Source: SXRF01 sp039808985
GTDB lineage: Bacteria; Pseudomonadota; Alphaproteobacteria; Rickettsiales; SXRF01
Direction of reading: 5' to 3'
Assembly (NCBI GenBank): GCA_039808985.1
Contig: JBDHUC010000014.1
Span: 1 to 49,999, forward strand
Length of the DNA stretch: 49,999 bases
Every line of letters begins with the position of its first letter. The first letter of the stretch is position 1. Positions 1-8,087 of this stretch are shown here, piece after piece. Made by a program: the position numbers and the translations under genes. A model generated the notes under the pieces. It was not told where the DNA came from, did not search any database, and saw only the letters and a list, made by a program, of their open reading frames with translations.

Positions 1-108
1 GCTATGGCAAGCTACAGCGCTGGACATGCAGGGTTCAACCCCCAGACAAGCAGCGTAATGCCTGCAGATGCATCACTGCAAGCCGCTATCGCAGCAGCAT
101 GGTCCTGA
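1..108 (+). CDS. C-terminal end of an unidentified protein (partial)
   Basis: The frame starting at base 1 is open to a TGA at 106-108 and would give the last 35 residues of a protein that begins outside the window. The tail is rich in Ala, Ser, Gly and Gln and ends in AAIAAAWS. I do not recognise a family. It lies 24 bp from the 3' end of the convergent tRNA-Ile. The support is only an open frame at a window edge with balanced alphaproteobacterial-looking codons, so this could also be chance. Confidence 0.35.
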   Translation, partial: AMASYSAGHAGFNPQTSSVMPADASLQAAIAAAWS

Positions 109-132
109 TTAATAGGATGCGCCGTTGAGAAA

Positions 133-209
<77 letters not shown>

Positions 210-306
210 CTTCGTGTGCAAAATCGCACGGGAAACGAAAAGAAGCATGTTTCTAGGGTGCATCGGGATAAAAGTCAATGTCAAATGTCAGTATTTGCCC
301 AGGAAT

Positions 307-1338
307 TTAGGCTTCGCTGCTTACTTGGTTACGGCCATTATGTTTTGAGGAATAGAGCGCGTCATCGGCCCTTTTTATAAGGGTAAGCAGGGTATCGCTT
401 TCAGGGCGGAAGCGTGAAACGCCCAGGGAAACGGTAATACTTCCGAATGTTTCTCCGGTATCGCGGCGTTTCAGGGATTTTCCGGCTATGCTGGTTCTTA
501 TCATTTCAGCCACCTTTATGCCGCCTTCGATTGGGGTTTCAGGAAGGAAAACCACGAATTCTTCCCCGCCAAAGCGGGCTACCACGTCACGACCCTTGAT
601 AGTATCGGTAAGGGTGCGGGCTACGATTTTCAGCACTTCATCGCCCAGCAAATGCCCGAATTTATCATTGAACTGCTTGAAATGGTCAACATCTATCATA
701 AGCAGGCATAGTTCGGTGTTGTTTTCTTTTGAGATCAACATTTGTTCGTCTATAAGGCGCTCAAACGACTTGCGGTTATAAACTCCTGTCAGGAAGTCGC
801 GCTGGGCCTCGACAGTTACCTGCTGGAGGTCTTTGCGGAGATGGTTTATCTCGCGGGTTGATTCTTCAAGCTTATGGGATATATTTTCGCCGCTGGCGCG
901 TAGCTTTGCGGTTGCGTCGATCAGTTCCTTGAATATGCTTTTTACATTCTCGTTTCCTGCGAAGTCGCGGGATATATTTTCCAGATATTCATCAGTGTCA
1001 TGATTGTAGCTCTTGGTTTCGCCGTTGAAATCATTGACTATGCGCAGGGCCTCCACCAATATTTTCTGCGTGTTTACCGTTGCGTCATCAAGAACTTTCT
1101 GGTTACGGTTGGATATAATATATTTATGGTAGAGATAGGAGTTGTTTTCTTTGGTAAAGCCAAGGTTGTTATTGATAATAGTTCTTATTTCATGATTCAG
1201 GTCGCTATTGTCGCCCAGCGCGTAATGAAACCATACGGCATAATTTTCAGGTGTTGGGGCAACGCCACGCTGCTGCATTAGCCTTAGTGACTGGCTTGCA
1301 TATTGGGACAGGTTCAAATCTGGGTTATTAATATCCAT
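307..1338 (-). CDS. GGDEF-domain protein, probable diguanylate cyclase
   Basis: A 343-residue soluble protein. The N-terminal ~150 residues are helical with no membrane segment. A likely coiled-coil linker (about 150-175) leads into a GGDEF domain (about 178-340). The active-site signature is GGEEF near residues 256-260, a variant compatible with cyclase activity that makes cyclic di-GMP from two GTP. The upstream inhibitory I-site is not a canonical RxxD: the position three residues before the Asp is Lys (KGRD), so product inhibition may be weak or absent. The N-terminus resembles the uncharacterised N-terminal region of other alphaproteobacterial GGDEF proteins. It appears monocistronic, between ubiD and tRNA-Ile. 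The ATG at 1336-1338 has only a weak purine-rich leader. No EAL domain is present. Confidence 0.9.
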   Translation of the reverse strand: MDINNPDLNLSQYASQSLRLMQQRGVAPTPENYAVWFHYALGDNSDLNHEIRTIINNNLGFTKENNSYLYHKYIISNRNQKVLDDATVNTQKILVEALRIVNDFNGETKSYNHDTDEYLENISRDFAGNENVKSIFKELIDATAKLRASGENISHKLEESTREINHLRKDLQQVTVEAQRDFLTGVYNRKSFERLIDEQMLISKENNTELCLLMIDVDHFKQFNDKFGHLLGDEVLKIVARTLTDTIKGRDVVARFGGEEFVVFLPETPIEGGIKVAEMIRTSIAGKSLKRRDTGETFGSITVSLGVSRFRPESDTLLTLIKRADDALYSSKHNGRNQVSSEA

Positions 1339-1395
1339 TGGGAGGCCTTTTGTTGAGGCTTAATAATAGCAATTCTTGGTTAATAAACCCTTTAA

Positions 1396-2874
1396 CTATT
1401 TTGCTTTCGCAAGGCCAATTTCTGCCCATAAGCTATCAATTTTATCTATAATACTTTGTTCCATATAGATTTTATTTCCCCATTCGCGACTTGTTTCGCC
1501 TTCAAATTTATTGGTAGCGTCCAGTCCTGCTTTGCCACCAAGCCCTGAAACCGGGGAAGCAAAATCGAGGTAATCTATTGGCGTATTTTCGATAAGAGTC
1601 ATATCGCGCACCGGGTCCATGCGCGTGGAAATTGCCCAGATTACGTCTTTCCAGTTGCGGCAGTTTATATCGTCATCGACAATTATAACCCATTTTGTAT
1701 ACATGAACTGGCGCAGGAATGACCATACGCCCATCATTATGCGTTTGGCATGCCCAGCGTAGGCCTTCTTTATGGATACAACAGCCACACGGTAGGAGCA
1801 GCCTTCTGGCGGCAGCCAGAAATCAACAATTTCCGGGAATTGCTGTTGCAGTAGCGGAATGAATATTTCATTGAGGGCTTCACCAAGAACTGCTGGCTCA
1901 TCTGGTGGCCTTCCGGTATAGGTGCTTAAGTAGATCGGGTTTTTTCGCATGGTAATTGCGGTTATGGTGAAAACCGGGAATTTCTCTACTGAGTTATAAT
2001 ATCCGGTATGGTCGCCATACGGTCCTTCATCGCCATATTCATCAAGGCTTACGAACCCTTCCAGCACTATTTCCGATTGCGCTGGGACTTTAAGGGGGAC
2101 AGTTTTGCAGTCCACTAATTCGACTTTTGAGCCACGAAGCAGTCCGGAAAACTGGTATTCGGAGAGCGTGTCAGGAACTGGGGTCACGGCGGCGAGTATC
2201 GTTGCCGGGTCAGCACCTATAACTACGGCTGCCGGGAATGGCTCGCGCTTTTCTTTCGCCCAGCGTGCATGTTGCTGCGCTCCGCCGCGATGCTTTAGCC
2301 AGCGCATCAGGGTTTTGTTTTTGCCCAGCACCTGCATCCTGTATATGCCGAGATTATAATTATCTTCCTTTGCGTCACCTGGGCCTTTGGTTACTACCAG
2401 CGGCCAGGTTATAAGTGGCGCTGGTTCACCTGGCCAGCATGTCTGGATAGGCAGCTTCGATAAATCAATATCATCTCCTGTAAGCACCACTTCATGGCAG
2501 GGAGCCTTTCCAACTGTTTTGGGCGACATGGACATTGCGGTTTTAAGCACCGGCAGCATTTCCCATGCTTCCTTCCAGCCGCTGGGTGGTTCGGGTTGTT
2601 TGAGGAAAGCCAGTGTTTTTCCTATTTCCCGCAGCTCTTCTGGTTTGCGGCCCATGCCTTTGGCTACGCGCTCAACGGTTCCGAATAAATTTATTAGTAC
2701 AGGTATATTGCTGCCCACAACATTTTCAAACAGAACAGCAGGGCCACCGTTGGCAATAAGGCGTGTACCAATCTCAGTCATTTCCAGATTGGTGGATATC
2801 GGAGTTTTAACCCGCAGCAGCAGCTTTTCTTTTTCCAGTTCTGAAATGAAATCACGCAGCGAGGAAAAGGCCAT
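1396..2874 (-). CDS. ubiD: UbiD-family decarboxylase (4-hydroxy-3-polyprenylbenzoate decarboxylase)
   Basis: 492 residues, close to the ~490-500 of E. coli UbiD. The family removes the carboxyl group of 4-hydroxy-3-polyprenylbenzoate in ubiquinone synthesis using prenylated FMN made by UbiX. Visible signatures are the N-terminal GGPAVLFENVVG block, NYNLGIYRMQVLG (the conserved Arg of the active-site triad, near 180) and the acidic motif DEYGDEGPYGDHTGYY near 280-295, which carries the catalytic Glu residues. The start at 2874 gives the expected MAFSSLRDFI beginning. Its start lies 7 bp after the end of the isocitrate dehydrogenase-like gene on the same strand, so the two are probably co-transcribed. 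ubiX is not in the window. Confidence 0.95.
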   Translation of the reverse strand: MAFSSLRDFISELEKEKLLLRVKTPISTNLEMTEIGTRLIANGGPAVLFENVVGSNIPVLINLFGTVERVAKGMGRKPEELREIGKTLAFLKQPEPPSGWKEAWEMLPVLKTAMSMSPKTVGKAPCHEVVLTGDDIDLSKLPIQTCWPGEPAPLITWPLVVTKGPGDAKEDNYNLGIYRMQVLGKNKTLMRWLKHRGGAQQHARWAKEKREPFPAAVVIGADPATILAAVTPVPDTLSEYQFSGLLRGSKVELVDCKTVPLKVPAQSEIVLEGFVSLDEYGDEGPYGDHTGYYNSVEKFPVFTITAITMRKNPIYLSTYTGRPPDEPAVLGEALNEIFIPLLQQQFPEIVDFWLPPEGCSYRVAVVSIKKAYAGHAKRIMMGVWSFLRQFMYTKWVIIVDDDINCRNWKDVIWAISTRMDPVRDMTLIENTPIDYLDFASPVSGLGGKAGLDATNKFEGETSREWGNKIYMEQSIIDKIDSLWAEIGLAKAK

Positions 2875-2881
2875 GGTTTTA

Positions 2882-5053
2882 TTACAGCTTACGATTTTTT
2901 TGCAGTTCGATAAGCTTTTCTGGGGTTATTTCGTTTTCATTCCCAAGTTCGAAGTCGAGGCTATAGTCGGGGTTGAACGGATCTATTTTCCCGGCTGCTT
3001 CCCTTGCTTCGTTATAAGCCTTATTCGCGGCTTTCCATTCATCTGCCTTGCCGCTGGCAAGAATCGCAAAAACTGCGCTGTCATAAGCTATCATTTTAGC
3101 CAGTTCACCCTCGGCTTTTTTTATTGTACTGTCGCTTGCAATATTGTGCTTGCCATTAAGTGCCCTTAGGGTTTCCAATTCAACTGACTTAAGAAAAGTA
3201 TGGGTGCTGACCTTAGTTTCCTGCGCCCCTTTTTTCATCGTGAACGCGCCCTTGGAGATCGGAAGCACTATGCCGTTATCGGTGGTTGCGTACAGGGCTT
3301 TTTCCAGGGCCTGCGAGGTTGTGTTGGCAAGGCTGTTATCAACTCCGTCGCGCTGCATAAGCTCGCCGGAATATTTTACCCCATAAGAAAGCCCTTCGAC
3401 AAATGCCATCGGGTTGAACTGCAATACCCCGTCTTCTTTCCATTTGGCAAGGAGATCGGGCGCGGTTCCACCGGTTCCAAGTTCTACTGCCTTGCGGCCA
3501 TCGCCAAGGGTTCCCACCGAATAGGAAGTTCCTTTGCCAGCAAGCTCTATATCGGTATAGAAATCGCCCATGATATTGGAGCAGACGAGCAAGGTGTCTT
3601 TCAGTCCGCCGGTGAAATATTTAGCTGCTGCTTCGCTTGATTTAAGTACTTCGTACTGTGCCTGCGGGTAAGCTGGAGCTATTGTCTTAACTTCTTCACG
3701 CGCTATTTCATAATAAGGATCATTATCGAAGCCGAAGATTATTTTTTTCCTGCTGGTTACCGCATCGGCAAACACATTCTTGATGGATTGCTTGAGGCGG
3801 TCGCGGTCGAGCACGGTTATCATGGCAATATCATCACTGCCAAGATTTTTTGATAATATGCTGTTGCCGCTTCCGTCATAGACCTTGATACTGCCGCCAA
3901 TAAACTGGAACGGCTTGTAATGGTCCTTGGTTGCTGACAGGCGGATTATCGAAGAATTCACCGGCGCCTTAAAGCCATTCTTTTCACGCACTAATTTCCA
4001 GAATTCACGTACTGCTTCGCTGTATGACTGATCAAGCGAGATCATGAGCATTGCGGACTGTGGCGAACGGTTGGCAAGTATAGCATGTACATTATCTATA
4101 AGAAAGCCGGTAGCAAGCAGGGGGGCGCCCTTGTCGTTCTTCACGATGTTCCCGGCCTTGTCTTTTTCCAGGGCGTAGGTTGCTATCTTGTCGCTTGCGC
4201 CCATCTCAAAAAGTTTCTGTGAGAGAATTTTATTCAGGGTTACGTCATATTCGGAAATAACCGTGGCCTTGCTCCCATGCATTATCTGTTTGGCTTTTTC
4301 AATTTTTGCAGCGCTGCCTTCTAAGAAATCTGACACTTGTTTCAAAGTGGCTGAAAAAAGGCGGATTGAGCTGCCAACACCCAGTTTTTCCTCTGTGATT
4401 TTTTCTTTCCCGTCCAGCCCGGTATAAACTATCTTCATTGCGCCGTTATTTATTCTGCCTTCCAGTGTATTGCTGGAATTGGAATACATGGCGAGCACCT
4501 CAAAAGGCGTGTCTATATTCCAAACGGCTGGCTTATAGGTTGAGCGTTTGGCGAGTGCATCGGATACGCCGCGCTCCAGCGTAACCTGAAGGTCATCGCG
4601 CCATTTTGCATTCGGGCTGCCTATTTTATTCAGGCAGGCTTTAACTGCGGCTGCAAAGGCTGCCATATTCTGCTCAGAAGTTTCTGGCTTATGCTGGATG
4701 CGCAGATTGTCAACCTTATCTTGCAATTCCTTCTGGGCATTCTTGTCATTTAAGTTGAATTTTAATGCTTTTTTCTGTTCCAGCCTGGTTATTGTTTCCA
4801 GCATCTGTTTGTCAGAAGGCGTTATTCCGGGCCCTTTAAGATATACTGCGTTGCCATCATTTTTTACCTGCTCTATGGCATTGGCAACCGCTTCTCCGTT
4901 GGTAAGAACCCGGCTTGCCAGATCCATAGGGGCTATCTTGCTTGGGATGCCAAGCTTATCCATAAGCGGCGCAAGCGCATTCCATGCCGCAAGGGCGCCT
5001 TCTTCAGGCGGGGTTATTATAAGCGCATATTTTCTTGAATAATCCAAAGACAT
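2882..5053 (-). CDS. Divergent monomeric-type NADP-isocitrate dehydrogenase relative
   Basis: 723 residues, close to the ~740 of monomeric NADP-isocitrate dehydrogenases, which oxidise isocitrate to 2-oxoglutarate. By eye the order of landmarks follows that family. The N-terminus (PEEGALAAWNALAPLMDKLG followed by PMDLASRVL) corresponds to its DEAPALATYSLLPII...TRDISLAGRIL. Near residues 505-560, SNIMGDFYTDIELAG and then ELGTGGTAPDLLAKW correspond to GNVLRDYLTDL and ETGAGGSAPKHVQQF. The family's NSDRRAP and substrate-loop blocks are not obvious, so identity is low and catalysis is uncertain. It has no signal peptide or membrane segment. It precedes ubiD in a probable two-gene operon. An alternative is a paralogue with a different 2-hydroxyacid substrate. 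Confidence 0.55.
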   Translation of the reverse strand: MSLDYSRKYALIITPPEEGALAAWNALAPLMDKLGIPSKIAPMDLASRVLTNGEAVANAIEQVKNDGNAVYLKGPGITPSDKQMLETITRLEQKKALKFNLNDKNAQKELQDKVDNLRIQHKPETSEQNMAAFAAAVKACLNKIGSPNAKWRDDLQVTLERGVSDALAKRSTYKPAVWNIDTPFEVLAMYSNSSNTLEGRINNGAMKIVYTGLDGKEKITEEKLGVGSSIRLFSATLKQVSDFLEGSAAKIEKAKQIMHGSKATVISEYDVTLNKILSQKLFEMGASDKIATYALEKDKAGNIVKNDKGAPLLATGFLIDNVHAILANRSPQSAMLMISLDQSYSEAVREFWKLVREKNGFKAPVNSSIIRLSATKDHYKPFQFIGGSIKVYDGSGNSILSKNLGSDDIAMITVLDRDRLKQSIKNVFADAVTSRKKIIFGFDNDPYYEIAREEVKTIAPAYPQAQYEVLKSSEAAAKYFTGGLKDTLLVCSNIMGDFYTDIELAGKGTSYSVGTLGDGRKAVELGTGGTAPDLLAKWKEDGVLQFNPMAFVEGLSYGVKYSGELMQRDGVDNSLANTTSQALEKALYATTDNGIVLPISKGAFTMKKGAQETKVSTHTFLKSVELETLRALNGKHNIASDSTIKKAEGELAKMIAYDSAVFAILASGKADEWKAANKAYNEAREAAGKIDPFNPDYSLDFELGNENEITPEKLIELQKNRKL

Positions 5054-5328
5054 AAAAAAGTGAAATCCTTATGTGGCAGATAATATATATATGAAAGCGC
5101 AAAGTTAAATTAATACGCTTCCAACATCAAGGAATATCTAATTTTATTACAATAAAAATATGAATATTTTTATTGCTGCGGTTTTACGGTGGGTGAGGAG
5201 TCCGGGTGTTTGACGCCAGGCTTTATGTTGCAGCGCAGCACAGGCAGGGTGATTTATTATAATAATACTGGACAATTGATTAATGCTTACCTACATAGTA
5301 GGCGAAATTCAATGTGAAGGAGCAAAAC

Positions 5329-6513
5329 ATGACTGCAGCTAATGATATTGTTATTGTAAATGCCGTGCGTACACCTGTTGGCACATTCAATGGTGCGTTA
5401 AGTTCGCTTTCAGCGCATAAGCTTGGCGAAATAGTTATCAAGGAAATTATCGCCCGTACCAAAGTTGCCGGGGGTGATGTTTCTGAAGTGATTTTAGGTC
5501 AGATTCTAACCGCTCATACTGGGCCAAACCCGGCGCGCCAGGCATCCCTTAATGCTGGCCTTCCCAAGGAAGTTCCGGCATGGGGCATTAACCAGCTATG
5601 CGGTTCTGGCCTTCGCGCTGTTTGCCTTGGATACCAGGCTATTAAAAACGGTGACAGCAGCATAGTTATTGCAGGTGGACAGGAGAGCATGAGCCAGGCG
5701 CCACACGCTGTTCCTATGCGTACCGGTGTTAAAATGGGCAGCGCTACATTGGTTGATACCATGCTTTATGATGCATTGGTTGACCCGTTCCATAATGTGC
5801 ATATGGGGGTTACTGCTGAAAATATTGCCAAGCAGTTCGGTATAACCCGCGATGAGCAGGATGCGCTGGCTCTGGGTTCGCAGCAGAAAGCCTCGGCAGC
5901 TATAAAAGCTGGGAAATTCAAGGATGAGATAGTGCCGGTTGTAATAAGTGGGCGCAAAGGTGACATAACAGTTGATACTGATGAACATCCAAAAGCCGAT
6001 ACCACAGCCGAAACACTGGCTAAATTAAAACCCGCATTTGACAAGGCCGGAACAGTTACTGCCGGTAATGCTTCTGGTATCAATGATGGTGCAGCGGTTG
6101 TCATGCTTATGACAAGGGCTGAAGCCGACAAACGCGGGCTTAAGCCAATGGCTGCTATTAAATCATGGGCGCATGCTGGTGTTGACCCGGCGATAATGGG
6201 AACTGGCCCGATTCCTGCCAGCAAAAAGGCTCTTGCTAAAGCTGGCTGGGCAATTGGCGATTTGGATTTGATTGAAGCCAATGAAGCATTTGCGGCGCAG
6301 GCAATTTCGGTAAACCGTGAAATGGGCTGGGATATGGGCAAAGTAAACGTAAATGGCGGTGCTATTGCCCTTGGTCATCCGGTTGGCGCATCGGGAGCGC
6401 GTGTGCTTACCACCTTGCTTTATGAAATGGCGCGCAGGGATGCCAAAAAAGCTATCGCTACACTTTGCATCGGTGGCGGCATGGGAGTTGCGATGTGTGT
6501 GGAACGTTCATAG
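5329..6513 (+). CDS. phaA: Acetyl-CoA C-acetyltransferase (beta-ketothiolase)
   Basis: 394 residues from the ATG at 5329. An in-frame GTG at 5314 exists, but a good Shine-Dalgarno AAGGAG (5317-5322) lies at the right distance from the ATG, giving MTAANDIVIVNAVRTPVG, the standard thiolase N-terminus. Condenses two acetyl-CoA to acetoacetyl-CoA. Thiolase landmarks are the nucleophile Cys91 in NQLCGSGLRAV, the His in GGAIALGHPVGASG near 345 and the second Cys in CIGGGMGVAM near 375. The following gene is phaB, as in polyhydroxybutyrate loci. The phaC synthase is not in the window, so storage polymer synthesis is likely but not shown here. Confidence 0.95.
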   Translation: MTAANDIVIVNAVRTPVGTFNGALSSLSAHKLGEIVIKEIIARTKVAGGDVSEVILGQILTAHTGPNPARQASLNAGLPKEVPAWGINQLCGSGLRAVCLGYQAIKNGDSSIVIAGGQESMSQAPHAVPMRTGVKMGSATLVDTMLYDALVDPFHNVHMGVTAENIAKQFGITRDEQDALALGSQQKASAAIKAGKFKDEIVPVVISGRKGDITVDTDEHPKADTTAETLAKLKPAFDKAGTVTAGNASGINDGAAVVMLMTRAEADKRGLKPMAAIKSWAHAGVDPAIMGTGPIPASKKALAKAGWAIGDLDLIEANEAFAAQAISVNREMGWDMGKVNVNGGAIALGHPVGASGARVLTTLLYEMARRDAKKAIATLCIGGGMGVAMCVERS

Positions 6514-6516
6514 ATG

Positions 6517-6563
6517 CGTAGTTCGTAATTCGTAGTTCGTATTACTTACAAATTACGAAGTAC
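6517..6563 (+). repeat. Heptamer tandem/inverted repeat between phaA and phaB
   Basis: Four 7-bp units run from 6517 to 6544: CGTAGTT, CGTAATT, CGTAGTT and a diverged CGTATTA. They are followed at 6551-6563 by AATTACGAAGTAC, which is complementary to 6518-6530 with one mismatch, so the segment can fold into a hairpin. It begins three bases after the phaA stop codon. No T-tract follows directly, so it is not a clear terminator. The unit length matches other repeats in this window. Confidence 0.8.
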
Positions 6564-6604
6564 TGGGTGCTATTTACTAGGCAAATTAAAAATGGAGATA
6601 AGTT

Positions 6605-7333
6605 ATGACCAAAAGAATTGCAGTTGTATCAGGTGGAACCCGCGGTATAGGCGCGGCAATCTCAATAGCGCTTAAGAAAACCGGATATAAGGTAGCTGCA
6701 ACCTATGCGGCTCGTGATGATGTTGCCGAAGAATTCAGCAAAGAACATGGTATTGCGGTATTTAAATGGGATATAGCTAATTATGATGCCTGCGTGGACG
6801 GTATAAAAAAAGTATCGGCAAAGCTTGGTGGGCATGTAGATATACTGGTTAATAACGCCGGTATCACCCGCGATGGCGCTATGCATAAGATGGATGCCAG
6901 GCAGTGGAACGAGGTAATTGATACCAACCTTAATTCATGTTTTTACATGTCGCGCGCAGTAATTGATTCAATGCGTGATCATAAGTTCGGGCGTATCATT
7001 AATATAAGCTCTATGAATGGGCAGCTCGGCCAGTTCGGGCAGACCAACTATTCGGCGGCAAAAGCTGGTATATTCGGCTTCACCAAGGCTCTGGCGCGGG
7101 AAACCGCAAGCCGCGGCATCACGGTAAATGCTATTGCTCCTGGTTATATCGCAACTGAAATGGTCAAGGCGGTCAAGGAAGAAGTTATGAAGAAGATAGT
7201 TGATGGCATACCGGTTGGGCGTTTGGGCGAACCGGAAGAAATAGCGCGTGCCGTGGTTTTCCTGGCGGCTGATGAAGCATCATTCATCACTGGCGAAACT
7301 ATATCCATAAATGGCGGCCAGCACATGGAATAA
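6605..7333 (+). CDS. phaB: Acetoacetyl-CoA reductase (SDR family)
   Basis: 242 residues, the usual PhaB length. A short-chain dehydrogenase that reduces acetoacetyl-CoA to (R)-3-hydroxybutyryl-CoA with NADPH. Visible features are the nucleotide-binding VSGGTRGIGAAI at 8-19, NNAG near 83, the catalytic Ser in NISSMNG near 137 and Tyr-x-x-x-Lys in NYSAAKAG near 149-154. The C-terminus FITGETISINGGQHM is typical of PhaB. A GGAGAT Shine-Dalgarno precedes the ATG. It lies 91 bp after phaA, with the heptamer repeat in between. FabG is the main alternative, but the start, length and phaA context favour PhaB. Confidence 0.92.
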   Translation: MTKRIAVVSGGTRGIGAAISIALKKTGYKVAATYAARDDVAEEFSKEHGIAVFKWDIANYDACVDGIKKVSAKLGGHVDILVNNAGITRDGAMHKMDARQWNEVIDTNLNSCFYMSRAVIDSMRDHKFGRIINISSMNGQLGQFGQTNYSAAKAGIFGFTKALARETASRGITVNAIAPGYIATEMVKAVKEEVMKKIVDGIPVGRLGEPEEIARAVVFLAADEASFITGETISINGGQHME

Positions 7334-7360
7334 GCCCATGAAATAAGATGTTTGCGCGCC

Positions 7361-7882
7361 TTACATTTTCTTAAAATGCTTGGCGCGTACAGCAATCATA
7401 TCCATAAGTGCAAGTAATACGCCGGAGCAGACGAAAACCACATGGATGATTAACATCCATTTAATGTGCTGTTCCGGTGTTTTTCCTATATCCATGAATA
7501 TTTTAAGCAGGTGAATCCCGGAAATAGCGACTATTGAGGCGATGAGCTTTAACTTAAGTGCTGAAAAATCAACACTGCCTTTCCATTCAGGATTATCCTT
7601 ATGGTTGGCGGTATCAATTTTGGAAACAAAATTCTCATAACCAGAAAAAATAACTATAAGCAGTAGGTTAGCCGCAAGCGACAGGTCGATTAGCGATAAT
7701 ATTCCAAGCACAACATCGTTTTGTGAAATATCAGGCAAGGAAGAAAATAAATGTATGAATTCCTGTGCGAAGCTTATAAGCAGCAGAACAAGGCCCAGTG
7801 CAAGTCCCAGATACATGGGGGCCATAAGCCAGCGGCTGGCGAATAATGCCCGTTCTAAAAAATGTTCAATAGGGTTGCTCAT
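7361..7882 (-). CDS. UPF0114 (YqhA-family) inner-membrane protein
   Basis: 173 residues with hydrophobic segments near 14-42, 60-82, 108-128 and 140-165. The opening ERALFASRWLMAPMYLGLALG and the central LIDLSLAANLLLIVIFSGYENFVSK are characteristic of the UPF0114/YqhA family, whose molecular function I do not know. The family is often around 160-180 residues. It is convergent with phaB (27 bp apart). A hairpin, CGCGCC...GGCGCG with an inner CATTTT/AAAATG stem around 7355-7387, spans the junction and may act in transcript ending from either side. It is divergent from the downstream ATPase gene. Confidence 0.9.
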   Translation of the reverse strand: MSNPIEHFLERALFASRWLMAPMYLGLALGLVLLLISFAQEFIHLFSSLPDISQNDVVLGILSLIDLSLAANLLLIVIFSGYENFVSKIDTANHKDNPEWKGSVDFSALKLKLIASIVAISGIHLLKIFMDIGKTPEQHIKWMLIIHVVFVCSGVLLALMDMIAVRAKHFKKM

Positions 7883-8087
7883 ATAAATTTGGACTCCTTC
7901 ATTGGTTACAATTTACATAATGATTATATAATAGACATGGCAATTTGCAGCTTGTCGAATAATTTTTCATAGTAATTATTTGGAATAATTAAGTTCATCC
8001 CTAGCCATTTGCTATGCGATGGTGTAGAGGAGAGCGTAGAAGGTTATCTGAATATCAAAATTATTTCGTAAATAGAATGGTCTGGGC

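Noticed and set aside
7883..8087. M-box magnesium riboswitch or leader peptide upstream of the Mg2+ ATPase
   Set aside because: No M-box consensus and no Pro-rich leader frame could be seen in the 205-bp leader.
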